A DNA stretch of 64,000 nt from assembly GCA_963924555.1 (NCBI GenBank), contig OZ004585.1:3919488-3983487 (forward strand), in the 5' to 3' direction. Both the position numbers and the translations under genes were made by a program. Positions 1 to 12,132 of the stretch are shown here, piece after piece (position 1 is the first letter of the stretch; each line of letters begins with the position of its first letter). This stretch comes from Crambe crambe (lineage: Eukaryota; Porifera; Demospongiae; Poecilosclerida; Crambeidae). Under the pieces are notes generated by a model. The model was not told the DNA's origin, did no database searches, and worked only from the letters and a program-made list of their open reading frames with translations.

Positions 1-1182
1 TGTCTCACAAAATGGCCCAAGAATGCATGCTATTAGCTATGTGACTTGTATTACTGCACCTTCTAAGGAATGCTAGGACTTTTGCCCAAATAGCTAGCAT
101 ACATGTAAATGTTGTTTCCTCATGGATCATGTTACCTATTAATCCTTAATTTCCCCATGCATGTGCACATGTGCAGTGATCGAAAATTTTCTTACCAAGT
201 TATGGAATTAGATAGTAAAGTTTTGTGATTTCTAAGTCAGGTTGTACACAGATACAGAACTTGCCAACAACACAGAGTGGTGACAGTAATGCCTTCTTCA
301 TATTTCATTACTCCAGATCTGACTTAATTACTTGCTCCTAAGAGATGGGACACCAAAATTAATGCTTTATGGTAGCAAGCTAATTGTGGGGTGGACAAAT
401 GACTGCAGCCAGAAAGTACATATACTGGGACTAATGCAGTTTGCCCACTGTAGAAAATTAATTGTAGAATGTCTTATTATTATCCAACTCTCTTTATAAT
501 TGTCTCACTGCACTCACCCCAATTGTTTATTATGGTAGAATCTGTACTTGAGTCCCCCCAACGTTTTGAGATGCTTTTCCTCAGGTCTTAGACTCTATGT
601 ATGTTGTATTGCTTCACATGGAGACTAACAGAAACCTTGTGGCTTACTTAACATTCTTAACCTTACCAATGAGCAAAGGATGATTGAATTCTTATGTCCC
701 CTACAATGCTTCACTGTGACATGTCCAACTTTTTGAAGTGCTTTCCTCAGGTCTGTTACATTGCTTCACATGGAGACAAACAGAATCCTTGTGTGCTTAA
801 TTTGCATTTTTACCTTATCAAACACAGTGATTGAAATAGACTATGAGGAAATGGCACCATAGCTACTGCAGGCATGAATATTTCAGATTCTGTTTGCTAT
901 ATTGGGTGCCCACACAAAGTGGGAGATAATACTGCAAGGTCATACATTGTATGTATGCATGTTCAGATATACGATCGATGCATAGGGGGAGGACCAGTAT
1001 GAGATTAATGATCCTCTGTGCTTTATTATCTAGCTAAGGTGATATCATTTTTCATACACCAGTTTCAATTTTGAGAAATATCTGTTAAAAGATCAGCATT
1101 CTGCTGTGATGATAATTGAGATGTGTCCTCAATAACGCTGATGAAATCTTTACTGAAGATTGCATTGGATTTTTATTCATAG
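1..1182. other. Upstream/intronic stretch before gene A kinase exons
   Basis: I see no exon here that I can defend. It should hold introns, and possibly the membrane and Ig exons, of gene A, or those lie beyond the left edge. The one clear structure is an imperfect direct repeat: about 555-655 resembles about 725-825. Both contain a TTTCCTCAGGTCT core, then TTGCTTCACATGGAGAC, and end near a TAACCTTA/TTACCTTA block. Confidence 0.5.
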
Positions 1183-3823
1183 GTTTATTTCCATTGGATC
1201 ATTAGATAAAGGATCTACAGCTGAGTTAATGACTCCCACAGGCAGACAAGGTATAAAATGAAAGGTGCTAGGTAATGATAAAGTGATAAAAAATTTTTCC
1301 CCTGAATCTATTATACCAAATCAGGAGATGCAAGGAGTATGACTTCTCATTCATTTATCAGAAAATTTTGTGATGCTAACTTGCTGATACCTGGTCGACA
1401 CATTCAGTTAGGACACACCATAGGGCAAGGTAATTACATAGCAAGTAGCAAAATAACTTACCAAGTAGTGAAAGTAACAAAAATCATGTATTTTATATCC
1501 TGCACAATGTACGTAGAATAATAACAATAACGATATGTATTGACTTTTTTTTATGAAGGGGAGTTTGGACTTGTGTATCAAAGTTACCTCACAGGCTGGG
1601 AAGGCAGGAGAACAGCAGAAGTTGTCGCTGTCAAGACATTGAAAAGTAGCTAGCTTATAGTCACAGTGGAACCTCCAAATAATGGGCACACTTGGGAACC
1701 AACACTTCGTCCTTTGATATAGAGAGGAGCTCTTTTGGAAGTTGTTTTGTATAGAGTGCATATACAAAGATACCTTTATAGGTTGTCCTTTGTTGAGAGG
1801 AGGTTATTTTGTATACGTGCCTTTAGGTTGTCCTTTGTTGAGAGGCTTGTCATCCTGTTAGGGATACAGCCCCACACTGGACATCACTCCACACAGATGA
1901 CTATAGGAACTGACTGTATAAAGATACGTCAAAGCTAATGACACTACTAATCATTATGGTTTATAATATAGTTTTACTAGCTATGTTCTAGAACATTCCA
2001 TGTGATTGCCAATTTCTGAGAAGAATAGCAAGCTGTAATTTCCCTACAGTGTCCTTTTAATATAGAGGTTCCACTGTCAGTAGTACTTATAGTTGTATTC
2101 AATAATTCTCCTGTGCATGACTACATGTAGGTTCATTTTCCACTAAAAATATTGAAGATCTGATAGCAGAAAGTAAAAGGATGAAGAAGTTTGAACACCC
2201 AAATGTCATGAATCTGATTGGAGTTTGCATTGATGTAGGAGAAAGGCCATATATTGTCATGCCCTTTATGGCAAATGGAAGTCTCCTGACATACTTGAAG
2301 AAAGAACGACCCCACCTGACTCTAGCAGAAGATGATGAAAGTGAAAAGGTATCGTAGAAATGTCCAGATAACCATGAAAATAATAATAATAATACTATTT
2401 TCTTAAGATCAAAGAAGCCCAGAGAAAGTTGATGTCACTCTGTCTTCAGGTTGCTAAGGGAATGAGTTATCTTGCCAAAAAGAAGTTTGTGCATAGAGAC
2501 CTAGCAGCCCGCAACTGCATGTATGTATTATACATATGTATGTGACACATGCATGCAGTACTCCAGAGCACTATAACTGGCACTATAACTGGCTCTCCGA
2601 GCTATTATAAAGGGTGAATCCAGGAGGAAGGAAGCAAATAGCTGTATAGATATCTAGTTTAAGGGATGAGTGGCAGATGCTAGAGAAATATGCAAAGTAT
2701 ACTGCATGTAAATTTGGTGCTCTGAACTGCAGCAAATTAGGCTATGTGCATGCACTGATTATTATTCTACTGATGATGATGTAGCTTGTATGATAGCTTG
2801 CTTTCTTCATAATAATATTATTGTGTATGTGATAGTCATTCCATCTGTATAATATACTAAACTGGGGTTGCCATTCTCATCCACCACTGGACTGTATAAA
2901 ATCTCATGGTTACACCTCTGCTACCATTTAGCTATTATGCACATAAATTTTCAGTGGCTGGATTTTTATTGCTATGATTATTATCCAAATGAAGGATTGA
3001 CGATAAGTTTGTGATCAAGGTGGCAGACTTCGGCCTCACTGAAGAAGTATACACCACAAATTACTTCAGACAGGAGGAAGGGGACAGTGTGAAACTTCCT
3101 GTCAAATGGATGGCCATGGAAAGTCTTCTTGATGGGATCTTCTCTGAAAAGACAGATGTAGTGAGTATTGATCATATTGTAATAACATAATTGTGGTAGT
3201 GAATTTACATACTTCAATGGTTGAATAATAGCATCAAGCAAGTTAGCTTTATGATTTACTTTAGTGGTCATTTGGAGTGACTTGTTGGGAGATATTCAGC
3301 CTTGGCCACACCCCCTACCCTGCTGTTGATCCATTTGCCCTGATTAAATATCTTCAAAATGGAGGGAGACTAGAGAAACCCACCAATGAAGGCTGTACCC
3401 ATCAAATGTAAGTCCAGAGAGAAATAATAATACTGCATAGTTTACATTATTATAGCATTTTAAAGCTATCAGAATATTTTGGTTCATATTATGAGTGTAA
3501 AGTGTATCAATCACTAAAGTCATTGAAATGAACTAGGAATCCTGTCCAAAATTATATACAACCCATTTTTTCCCCAAGATTTACGTATCCAAACTTTTAT
3601 AAGGACTAGCTTTCATCATTATACCACCTTTTTTGTGTGTGTTTGATCTTATACTTAATAAGAAATATGGATATTTAGGTATGGCTTAATTTCTCAATGT
3701 TGGGATGAAGAACCTGAAAAGAGACCTTTTTTTGAAGACTTGGTACATGAAATCAACTCATTACTGGAAGGAGTGGCAGGGTACCTTGAATTTTCAGCAT
3801 TTTCTTCACCATCAGATTCTTAG
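1183..3823 (+). CDS. Gene A: receptor tyrosine kinase, kinase half (5' part outside window or unrecognised)
   Basis: A protein tyrosine kinase of the Met/Axl-like RTK group, acting at the plasma membrane. Proposed exons are 1183-1250, 1325-1429, 1559-1645, 2131-2348, 2408-2520, 2995-3160, 3265-3407 and 3679-3823. All have GT-AG borders, and they sum to 348 in-frame codons after one leftover base. Visible motifs in order are glycine loop GQGGEFG, VAVKTLK with the ATP-binding lysine, hinge region [14 protein letters not shown], catalytic loop [13 protein letters not shown] within VADFGLTE, activation-loop tyrosines VYTTNYF, KWMAMES, then [14 protein letters not shown] and [15 protein letters not shown]. 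No key kinase residue is missing. Exon borders match those of genes B and C. No signal peptide, ectodomain or membrane helix was found upstream, and the first exon (1183-1250) rests on reading frame only. The gene converges on the NHL gene 300 bases downstream. Confidence 0.88.
1664..2076. mobile_element. Tigger/pogo-like MITE in a gene A intron
   Basis: The ends form a terminal inverted repeat, CAGTGGAACCTC at 1664 and GAGGTTCCACTG ending at 2076. This resembles pogo/Tigger termini (CAGTnnAACCTC). Inside, a short unit with GTCCTTTG and GAGAGG recurs about three times at 1710-1850 and again near the right end. There is no transposase. The element lies between kinase exons 1559-1645 and 2131-2348 and is expected to be spliced out. 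Confidence 0.6.
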
Positions 3824-4129
3824 CAGTATATATACGTAGCCATGTTTGAATGGATTGTACTTCTATTAATAATTTTATTGATATCAAGTTATGCTGTTGC
3901 AAATACCCACCATCAAAATCAACTAATAGAGTATAAAAAATGACTGTATACATTATGTTTATAACAAAACAAAAACAAACAAACAAAGCATCCATAAAAC
4001 AACTCCAAGACAACAACAACAACATAAAACAAAACATACTGAAACAAAGTAGCTAGTGAAGAACATTACAGTAGAAGATTTGCTCACTCTTGTGATGTCA
4101 GAAGAATTAAACAAAATATAAGCGTACCA

Positions 4130-4956
4130 CTATAATTGAGGCTGAAAGTTTTCAATAATATGTACATGGTTACCACCATAGTCAGCTGTGTATATCTTTC
4201 CATCGGTATCAACTGCTATGCCAATAAGATCTATAAATTTTGATTCATCAGCTTCATCTTTTTTTTCACCTAATGAATCGATGTATCCTCCTTCAAGATC
4301 AAACACACATATGCGATTGTTATCATGATCAGCAACCCATACGTGGTTAGAATCAACACATATTCCTGCAGGTGAGTGAAGCCTGTTGTTACCAAACTCT
4401 GTGATAAATCTTTGATAAGAGTCAAACACCTGTACACGATTATTGTTAGTATCTGCAACATAGAAAGTGCCGTTATCGATCACTGCAACATCACGTGGAT
4501 ACTTAAACTCTCCCTCTCGATTTCCTTCCCTACCAAACATGAGGAGAAATTCAAGATCCAAGTTCAGCACTTGTATCCTGCTATTCTGTTGGTCTGCGAT
4601 GTAAACATTCCCCAATTTTCGATTAATCGAAATGCCACAATTACCATTTATCCCGCCAACAGATTTGACTACAGCTCCATCAAAGGTGTACTTTGTGATG
4701 GACTGATTGATTTTATCTGTGATGAATATGTATGTACCATCGGTTGACACTCCTCTGGGACGTGGATTTTTTCCTCCTTGGAGTTTGAAAGAATCGATTT
4801 TCTTTCTATCTTTTTTAGAATAGATCTTTACGTGTTCATCAGAATCTCCCACTATTATTATCTTATCATCAGTCATGGCTAGCATATTAGGGTGTTCAAA
4901 ATTGATCAGTGCTGCAATGATAAAAAGGAAGATAATGATGTATTTCCTGGAGGAAA
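4130..4956 (-). CDS. NHL-repeat beta-propeller protein, copy 1
   Basis: An open frame of about 275 codons on the minus strand, stop at 4130-4132. It holds about six NHL-type blades. Typical repeats are GNVYIADQQNSRIQVL, GTFYVADTNNNRVQVF and NHVWVADHDNNRICVF, which match NHL propellers such as those of TRIM/tripartite and PAL-type proteins. Upstream of Met at 4885 the frame continues into a hydrophobic run (YIIIFLFIIAALINF) that looks like a signal peptide. No ATG precedes that run before a stop, so either translation starts at 4885 or a short 5' exon joins at a CATGCAG acceptor (exon edge 4956). The predicted product is a secreted or cytosolic binding propeller; the ligand is unknown. A copy with about 97% protein identity lies at 33595-34415. 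Confidence 0.85.
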
Positions 4957-4989
4957 CTGCATGGAGTACAAGTTAGCTATGTCAAATGT

Positions 4990-5880
4990 ACAAATCATTA
5001 CTGAAAGGGTAACTGAAAAAATACTTCTCATGCAGTTTTTACATTTTTGGGTTGTTTAGTATGCCTACATTACTGGGAAGAAATATGAGAAGCATTGGTG
5101 GAACTCTCACTGAGAAAATAGCAGTAGAAGTTGGCCAATTTCATTTACGTATATCCTGCTTGGGGCGGGGCTTTTTTTACTTGTGATATGTCATAGAGGG
5201 AACTCATTGTATAATCTCTATTGAAAATAATGCTGGAGTCTACATGTATTTCACACATGGTTCAGTGTATTCCCTCCAAACTTTGCACAAGTTAATCTGA
5301 AGTTCATGCCTATTACCAAAGGTGAGATATTCAAAGAGCTTATCATGCTGTAGGTAGGGGGCTAGAATTCACTTACTGGAGCATGTGTGAGCTATACAGC
5401 ACAAGGCAGCATACCTACTGGTTGTCAAACTACGGCATACAAGCTAGCCTAGCCATTAGGCATCATCTTTTAAGCTGTAGCTCACGCATGTTCCAGTATA
5501 TCTAAGATAGCTCAAACATCAGCTCAGAAAGCCTGTTTTTTACATCTTGTATCTCACCTTTGATCAGAGGCATGGACTTTAAATTTTGTTACAGCCTTTA
5601 ATAGCTATATCCTAGCATCTGTTAGTGCGAATTTTGGAGTGGAAATATCAAACAATATGTGAAATACAGACTCCAACATTTGTATTATGGGATTATACAA
5701 TCTATGACATCACAAGTAAGCCCCGCCCCAAACAGGATATAAATGAAATGGCCAACTTCTGCTATTTTCTCAGTGAGACTTCAACCAATGCTTCTCGTAA
5801 TTATTTCTTCCCAGTAATGTAGGCATACAAAACAACTCAAAAATGTAATAAACTGAGAAATGATTTTTTCATTTCAGTTA
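4990..5880. repeat. Foldback (long inverted repeat) element, copy 1
   Basis: The left arm (about 4995-5340) and right arm (about 5540-5875) are imperfect reverse complements. Matching blocks include GCCTACATTACTGGGAAG with its complement near 5807, GTTGGCCAATTTCATTTA with its complement near 5740, GGGGCGGGGCTT with AAGCCCCGCCCC, and CAAAGGTGAGATA with its complement. The whole 890 bases can fold into one long hairpin. No coding capacity is seen. Its sister at 34450-35393 lies in the same place beside the second NHL copy, so it was inserted before the segmental duplication. Confidence 0.75.
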
Positions 5881-6062
5881 TCCTTTAAGCTTTATAGTTA
5901 GCTGGTTCTCATAAGTTAACATTCGAAATGAACAATGGGAATTTAGATTTTCTCAGTGGCTATTTATTGGTAGTTAAACTATAGCTTAGTGTACGTATCG
6001 TACTGTCTACGTACTTGTGATGTGTCAATATGACCAATCTCAACTAATTTAATGACTAATGA

Positions 6063-9000
6063 CTAACTTTCATCTTGCTTCCTTATGATAGTAGTCAGTT
6101 GCTTTCTCGTAACTAATAATATTATGACAATGATAATTAGTGAGATTGAAATTCCAATAAATCCAATGACTATCCCAGCAATAGCACCAGGGGAAATTCC
6201 TACTCTTGGACCTGCATGGGGATAGTTCTTTGATCTTTGATAAGTTCTTGCTCATTGTAAACTACGTAGGTATACCTGTGGTAGTCATTGCCAAGGTTGT
6301 AGTGAAGGTTGTAGCAGTGAAGGTATCTTTTGTAAAAAGAAACAGTTAAGGTGTTAAGGTATTACCTTGACAATAATTCTATAGTGATTGTGCCTACTAA
6401 TTCTGAAAGATCAATGGAGTCTAATGGGAACTTTTCTGTATTATATGTTATTGATCCACACAATAATTATTAACTCACTTCACCCAATTAGGGCACACCA
6501 TTATTTTTAACTCCGGGTTATTATCATTTATAGCAAGTATCACTGTTAGAATTATTAGTGGTTACTATTATTAGCCTGAGGGCTGTGTATTTGGGTGAAA
6601 AAATCTCGTAATACTTGCTTAAAGCAAGTATCTACTACCTTTAGTAAAATAATAGTGTCCTTAAGATAGTTATCATACCATTAGTTGGGAGTTCATCTGA
6701 GAGTGTTATATTATATTGTCGCATCAGCATTCCCCTTCCATTGCCGTCATTTTCAAATTCCACCATAATGTTATATATTCCCACATCAGGAGCACTGAAG
6801 TTCAAGATCATCAATTTGATGTCATATTTACATAGGGTGATATCAGGTCCAGTGCAATTTTGCTGCTGCTCTACTCTGAACTTCTTATAATTTGAACATA
6901 GTCGGTTGGAGTGATCTGTTAAATTAGAACAGAGGTACATTTGTTCTCGACCCTTTCTGATTGTTAGTGTTCTGATTTTTTTAACAGCTTTACAAAATCC
7001 ACCATCAACAAATCTTATTCTGGTGTCTATTGACACGTCATCATTAGCCATAGCCATAATTTGTGTAACTGAAGGACACTCTTCAAATTCACCAGGGCAA
7101 GAAGTAAAAACTGGTCGTCCTACATAAACATAATGATTCTGGGATATCATAATATGAATTAGGAATTAGTGAGAAACTATTAGCTACTATGATTGTTTTC
7201 CGAGCCCATGAGGGAGCTAGTTATTTACTGGAGCCATTCTTAGCTATACACACATTCATATATTTAACCAACAGGAAGTAATCAGTGATGCTATGTAAAA
7301 CTTCTCTAGATACTAGCTCTTTTCATAACCGACATTTTGGCTTGGTGAAACATTGGTTGTGAAGTGAAAAAAAATTTTTAAGCTAGTATCTAGAGAAGTT
7401 TTACAACATAATCAGTGATGATTTGATTGCACAACTTATAATTCATGCCACAATGGTTATGGTACTTCAGTGAGCCAGCACAGACTCCCAGGTTATGACT
7501 CATTGAAATTGTAGATCTAGGTCCATGTTCCAAGCATAACTAGGACAATGTGCAACATTTGAAAGAGTTGATAGGCTCCTAATAGCCAGGGGTGATTCAG
7601 GTGGTTTGGTCGAACCACCTTTTCAAAATGAATAAAATATTGTAAGCGTGAATGCTATGCACATACGCACGTGCACGTATGTGTGTTCCTGATTGATCAA
7701 TTAATCGATCATGAATTTGAAGCGAGAGAGAAACGAAGAGAACGAGCCTCTTATTATTTTCATTCAGAAAAAGTTAGTTATAACTCAGCCTTACTGAGCA
7801 GTTAGTGGCTTAGTGCCTGAGACTATGACTATAAAGTATAAAGCATGGTAACTAAGTTCAACTTGTAAGAAAACTGTACAGGTAGCTAGCAGATTGTGAA
7901 GAAGTGGTACCATCTTCATCATCTATTAATCTTCATACTTCCCCTGACAGTCTCATATAAACAATTGCAGCTGCTAGCTAAGTCATTGTTTAAAAACATC
8001 AAGTGGGTGGTTATCAAAATAGGAGGAAAGTGGGCATGGTCAGGCCAAAAAATTTTCCGTGCTAATGTGTGGATAATTTTTTAGAGAACTACACAGATCT
8101 AGGCTGTCAGTGCTTGCTATCAACACAGCATAACCATAGCACAATTATTTGGATTAGCTAATTCACTTATCCCGCAGCCTGGAAAAGTTTGGACAAAGGT
8201 GCCTGGATGCAAAGAACTGACTACTACTGCATGGGGGCATGGTTGATTTCTTGCATGTGTGATATAATTACAGGTGCATAGCCAGCATTTTATCGTAGGG
8301 GTGCTTGGTAAGAAAAGAAATACTTACGCGCGGACAATTTTTGCCTAGCCATGCCCACTTCCCCCCAACCACACCCCCAGCCCATTTGATGCAAAACTAG
8401 CTATTAAACCAAGATCTAGTTAGAACATTGGTGCTCTTGAGGTATTAAGAGACATAGCTATAGCTAATGCAGTTGATAACTTGTCGTTGATAAGCTTACC
8501 ATCCTAGTCAAAAGTGTAACACTGTACAGGGCCGGAAGAAACGGTCAGGCCAGTCAGGCCATAGCCTGACCACTTTTTAGGCAAGATTCGGAAAGGATCA
8601 TCATAATACTCAAAGGAACCCTATGAAATTGAAGTAGCCAGGCAGTTTACATGACACATCCGGTGTTTCTAATTAAAAATGGGCATGGTTTTTGAAAAAT
8701 TTTCCCATGGCCTGACCACTAACTTTCCTTCCTCCGGCCCTGTGACACACCAATCACAAGGAACTAGCATAATAATGTACAGCTTATCTAAAATGAAAGG
8801 AAAAGAGGGAAAATCAATCATATTTGTATGGATTTTTCCCTTTACAATTAAACACTGATGAGCACACAACAGACTGCACTAATAAGAATCACAGAGACTC
8901 TACAAATGAAACAAAGAGATGCAGTCATGTGCATATTGCTATAGACTATAGTAGAGGCTCTAGACTTATCTGAGTGCAATTACATTATGTATGTATGCAT

Positions 9001-11543
9001 GCAGCAGCCTGCCACTCATATAGCAAACTCAAAAATCTTATAAGGAATCGAAGCACAAAATGAACATCAGCTGAAAAAGCCTATAGAAAAATTAGCTTGT
9101 TCGCTTGCTCGCTGTGACTGAAATGTTGCACATTGCCCTAGTATAGCTACTATGCTAATCAATGCTAATCAATGTCACTAAAATGTGACACATGTCTATA
9201 GTCTACATGTAATAATTATGTACATGTGACATGAATTTTGGCATGAATTTTAGTGACATGTCACTAAAATTGCTTTTATGCTTATAATTATAGTAAGTGA
9301 TATTTATTGCATGGAGTTCTTCCTAATGGTGTATGTGAGACATGCTATTTTTTTCCATGCTACATACCTCGTACAAACAAGCACAATGATGCTGGTTGTA
9401 TAGTATCATTATCCACTCCGCAATGGTAGGTGCCTTCTGCAAAACCATTCACCTCATGTATGGTCAACTCATTTCCATTTTGGCGAAAAGAATCATTCAG
9501 AGTTAAAGGTGCACCTAAACCATCAAGTGAGTCATTCCCATTCATGTATCTCCGTATGTACCAGGATGAAGAAGATGCATCAGGACCAGAACACCGTGCT
9601 GATACTGGACGATTAGAATCAGGAACAGAAAGAGGATCTACAGCTAAAGATAAAGACATGCAAATGTCATTAGGAGGGACACATAATCTGCAAGGGTCAG
9701 AATTACTGTATATGAGTTACTATCTTAAACAGCATCAAAGTGTCCCTTTTTGTGGCCATGCTTCCCCAAGTAGGTAATTAGATTTGGAAAAAATCAAAGA
9801 TATTTTGCCTTTAACTATACTTTGTCTAGCATTATCATTCCTGCCTTGGCACATAAGTCTTAATATGCACCAAGCATTTATTTTGGGTTTCTAGATATTC
9901 TACTGATGAAAATTTTTTTTGCATGCAGATACTCCAGCTACGTATACAGAAGACTAAAGATCTGAATTTCATCACGTTATTAAACTATCAATGATTCTTT
10001 ATGCTAGCTAGCAATAGAGACTTCACTCTTCCTGCAGTCATGGCTTTGTGGCTCTCTTCCTGTTATCTCAAATGACTATTTAATAACTGGCTTACTTTGT
10101 AGCTTCTGCTCTCATGATTCAAGGCTTTCTTGTATAGGTTCTCTTGCTGCCTTTTCAGAAACTTTTTACCCTCTCTGTTCTCACTGTTCAAAGCCTTCTT
10201 GTTTGCTGTCTTTCAGACGATCATATCATAGATTGTACTCTCTGTTCTTGCTATTTATGACTTTCATGCTACTTTTCTTGTCCCTGTGCTTTCTCAGACG
10301 ATCACCTGCTTTCTCAGACAATCGTTAACTTGCCTGCTGTCTTTTGCAGCCATTATTAAAAGATCATGCATGCATTAAAGGTCACGTGCATGCGTAGATA
10401 TGGACAAACGTACCACCATCATAGTCATCTCCAACACTGCACCTGGCACTTTGGTGCGAGGCAAAAATGTGCATGAACAAGAGAGTTAAGTCACCCCCTT
10501 ACCCCTCCTAATTTTAATCACATAAGCTAACCATCCCTACTTCATTTCCCATGTGTGTACATATTCTGTGTCAGCAGTGGCGGAGAACTAGGGAGGGGCG
10601 GTGGCAGAGGAGGGGGGGATAATGATTATGATTTCTTGAAACAAGATTTTGTTAACTTCTATTGGATTAGCTAATCACTTGGTCCCTCCTGTGGGTTATT
10701 AATTTTATGGATGAAATTTAAAGGATGCAGTCCAGTTTTAGGCTGCTATGATTTAAAGCTTGAGGGCCAAGTGCACTGTAAATCAGCTAGAAAGTTCTAT
10801 CTTCAAAAAAGCTTGGGTGTGAAATGTGAATGTTATTCATTGATCACATTCCACATTAATTCAAACCCAGCAAGCTTTTCTGAGCAAGCTTGCCCAGCTA
10901 CGTAGGAGCAGTCTATGTCAGTGCCCAACCATGGCACTGTGCACCTCTGCTCTTGCCATCTGCTCTCACTTGCTTTCTAATGTTTCCTATAGGTATAATA
11001 CATTGAGCAAAAAAATAGAATGATTTTAGCAGCTGTTTTCTAGTGAATCGGGAGCTGAAACTCTGGGATGCAGTAGCCAGATGACCTAAAAGTCTGAATT
11101 TTGCTAGAGTAACTTTATCTCTCAAAGTCTGCTTAAACTGGAGTTCAGATTCAAAATAGGATATTTAGCCGAAATTTCGACATCACTTTTAAGCGATTGC
11201 TGTTAAGATAGGAGTTGCTGTTGGTTCACTGAATGGTTTATCTTAACTACTAAAAAAAATTCAGCTTGTCAGCTGAACTGCAAGGTCGTAGTATATGCAT
11301 AAGACATACATATATCTGTCGCTTCCAGCACTGTGCCTCGGCAAAAATATAACCATAAACATCCTGTATCGCATTTCGAACCAATATAAATGTCATTCCC
11401 ACATCACTCTCCCAGCCATTGTTTGGTGCTATTTTCTTACTTCTTGACATGATCCTTCCATCTCTGCATATATCTTCAAGTCCACATCCACAAGCAAAGG
11501 AAGCAATTCCTTGAAGCAATAATATTGATATCCACATGAACAT
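6063..11543 (-). CDS. Gene F: short-tailed Ig-like membrane receptor, copy 1
   Basis: A type I membrane protein read leftward. Exons are 11441-11543 (signal peptide MFMWISILLLQGIASFACG, then CGLEDICR), 9368-9643 (Ig-like, with ARCSG, SSWYIRR, GTYHCGV), 6679-7138 (Ig-like, 153 codons, several cysteines including SCPGEFEEC, and the strand-F-like signature VGIYNIMVEF), 6276-6326 (Thr-rich stalk) and 6063-6211 (helix GAIAGIVIGFIGISISLIII, tail TRKQLTTIIRKQDES). The phases of exons 1-2 and of the last three agree. The second Ig exon, however, opens in phase 0 after a phase-1 donor, so a small exon between 7138 and 9368 was probably missed. There is no kinase and no tyrosine in the tail. The ligand is unknown. 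The paralogue F' is at 35561-45643. Confidence 0.78.
6478..6594. repeat. Small MITE-like inverted repeat in gene F intron
   Basis: TTCACCCAA at the left and TTGGGTGAA at the right bracket about 115 AT-rich bases containing internal GGGCACACC and GGCTGTGT near-complements. The same sequence occurs at about 36003-36126 in the duplicated block, so it predates the duplication. Confidence 0.4.
7293..7406. repeat. MITE hairpin (AAAACTTCTCTAGATACTAGCT termini)
   Basis: Inverted ends AAACTTCTCTAGATACTAGC and GCTAGTATCTAGAGAAGTTT enclose about 65 bases with their own CATTTTGGC/ACATTGGTTGTG segment. The sister copy at about 36830-36930 has a disrupted right end. Confidence 0.55.
8270..9140. other. Copy-specific segment within the duplicated block
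   Basis: Homology with the second block (37,835-38,315) stops near 8270 and resumes near 9145. The two stretches between those points do not resemble each other. This one contains a hAT-type MITE and no exon I can support. Confidence 0.5.
8527..8742. mobile_element. hAT-type MITE
   Basis: The ends are CAGGGCCGGA (8527) and TCCGGCCCTG (ending 8742), which fit hAT terminal inverted repeats. A TAGCCTGACCACT/GGCCTGACCACT segment is repeated directly inside. No convincing 8-base target duplication was found. Confidence 0.6.
10975..11163. repeat. Repeat related to the 12.1-13.1 kb element
   Basis: It contains TTTTAGCAGCTGTTTTCTA, GGGAGCTGAAACTCTGGG and a terminal TTCAAAATAGGAT. All three occur in the same order around 12,310-13,085. 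This looks like a shortened copy of the same unclassified repeat. Confidence 0.45.
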
Positions 11544-12132
11544 CTTAGCTACCTGCAGTTATTAAAATCATAAACTTTATTCCCTGATATCATTTCCTTC
11601 CATCAACAGGTTTTCCATTAATATTATAACTAAACTAGGGCAATGTGAAGCATTTAATAAGTGGAGCAAGTGTAGCTAATAATGGGACTTGTGTACGTAC
11701 CATGTGTACATTATGACAACTATGTATTTGCAACCCTTGGAATTACATAGATGTAACTGCTGGATGCTACACTCTAATGTTAGCCACTGAGATGGATTAT
11801 TTTTCAACTCTCTCAGAGTGCATGTAGCTAGCTATTTGTGTTGCAACTGCTCATGCTTTAATTGTTCATGTGCATGTGTTAATTGTGTCACCATTAACAT
11901 GCGAGGACACTTCCATGGTGCTCACATGTTCATTGCATTGCATGTGGCATGTCTCTAATGAATTTGGAATAGCTAATCTGTGAATATAATTCAAGCAACC
12001 ACATGACTCAACAATATTCAAAGTTAATGTCTAAATTAGGTTATCATAATTATAAAAATATTATTGCTGCACATGCACAGTAAGATTGCAATAACTGTGA
12101 TGAGTGTTTTGCTTAGATAATATTAACCGGTC

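Noticed and set aside
4376-4747. 123-codon plus-strand frame, repeated at 33835-34206
   Set aside because: It is the antisense shadow of the NHL propeller. Its conservation follows from the conserved sense gene.
11250-11440. Extension of the F leader frame by about 60 residues (VGMTFILVRNAIQDVYGY)
   Set aside because: The paralogous exon at 45550 ends at the matching GTAAG donor, and the extension has no counterpart there, so it is read-through into the intron.
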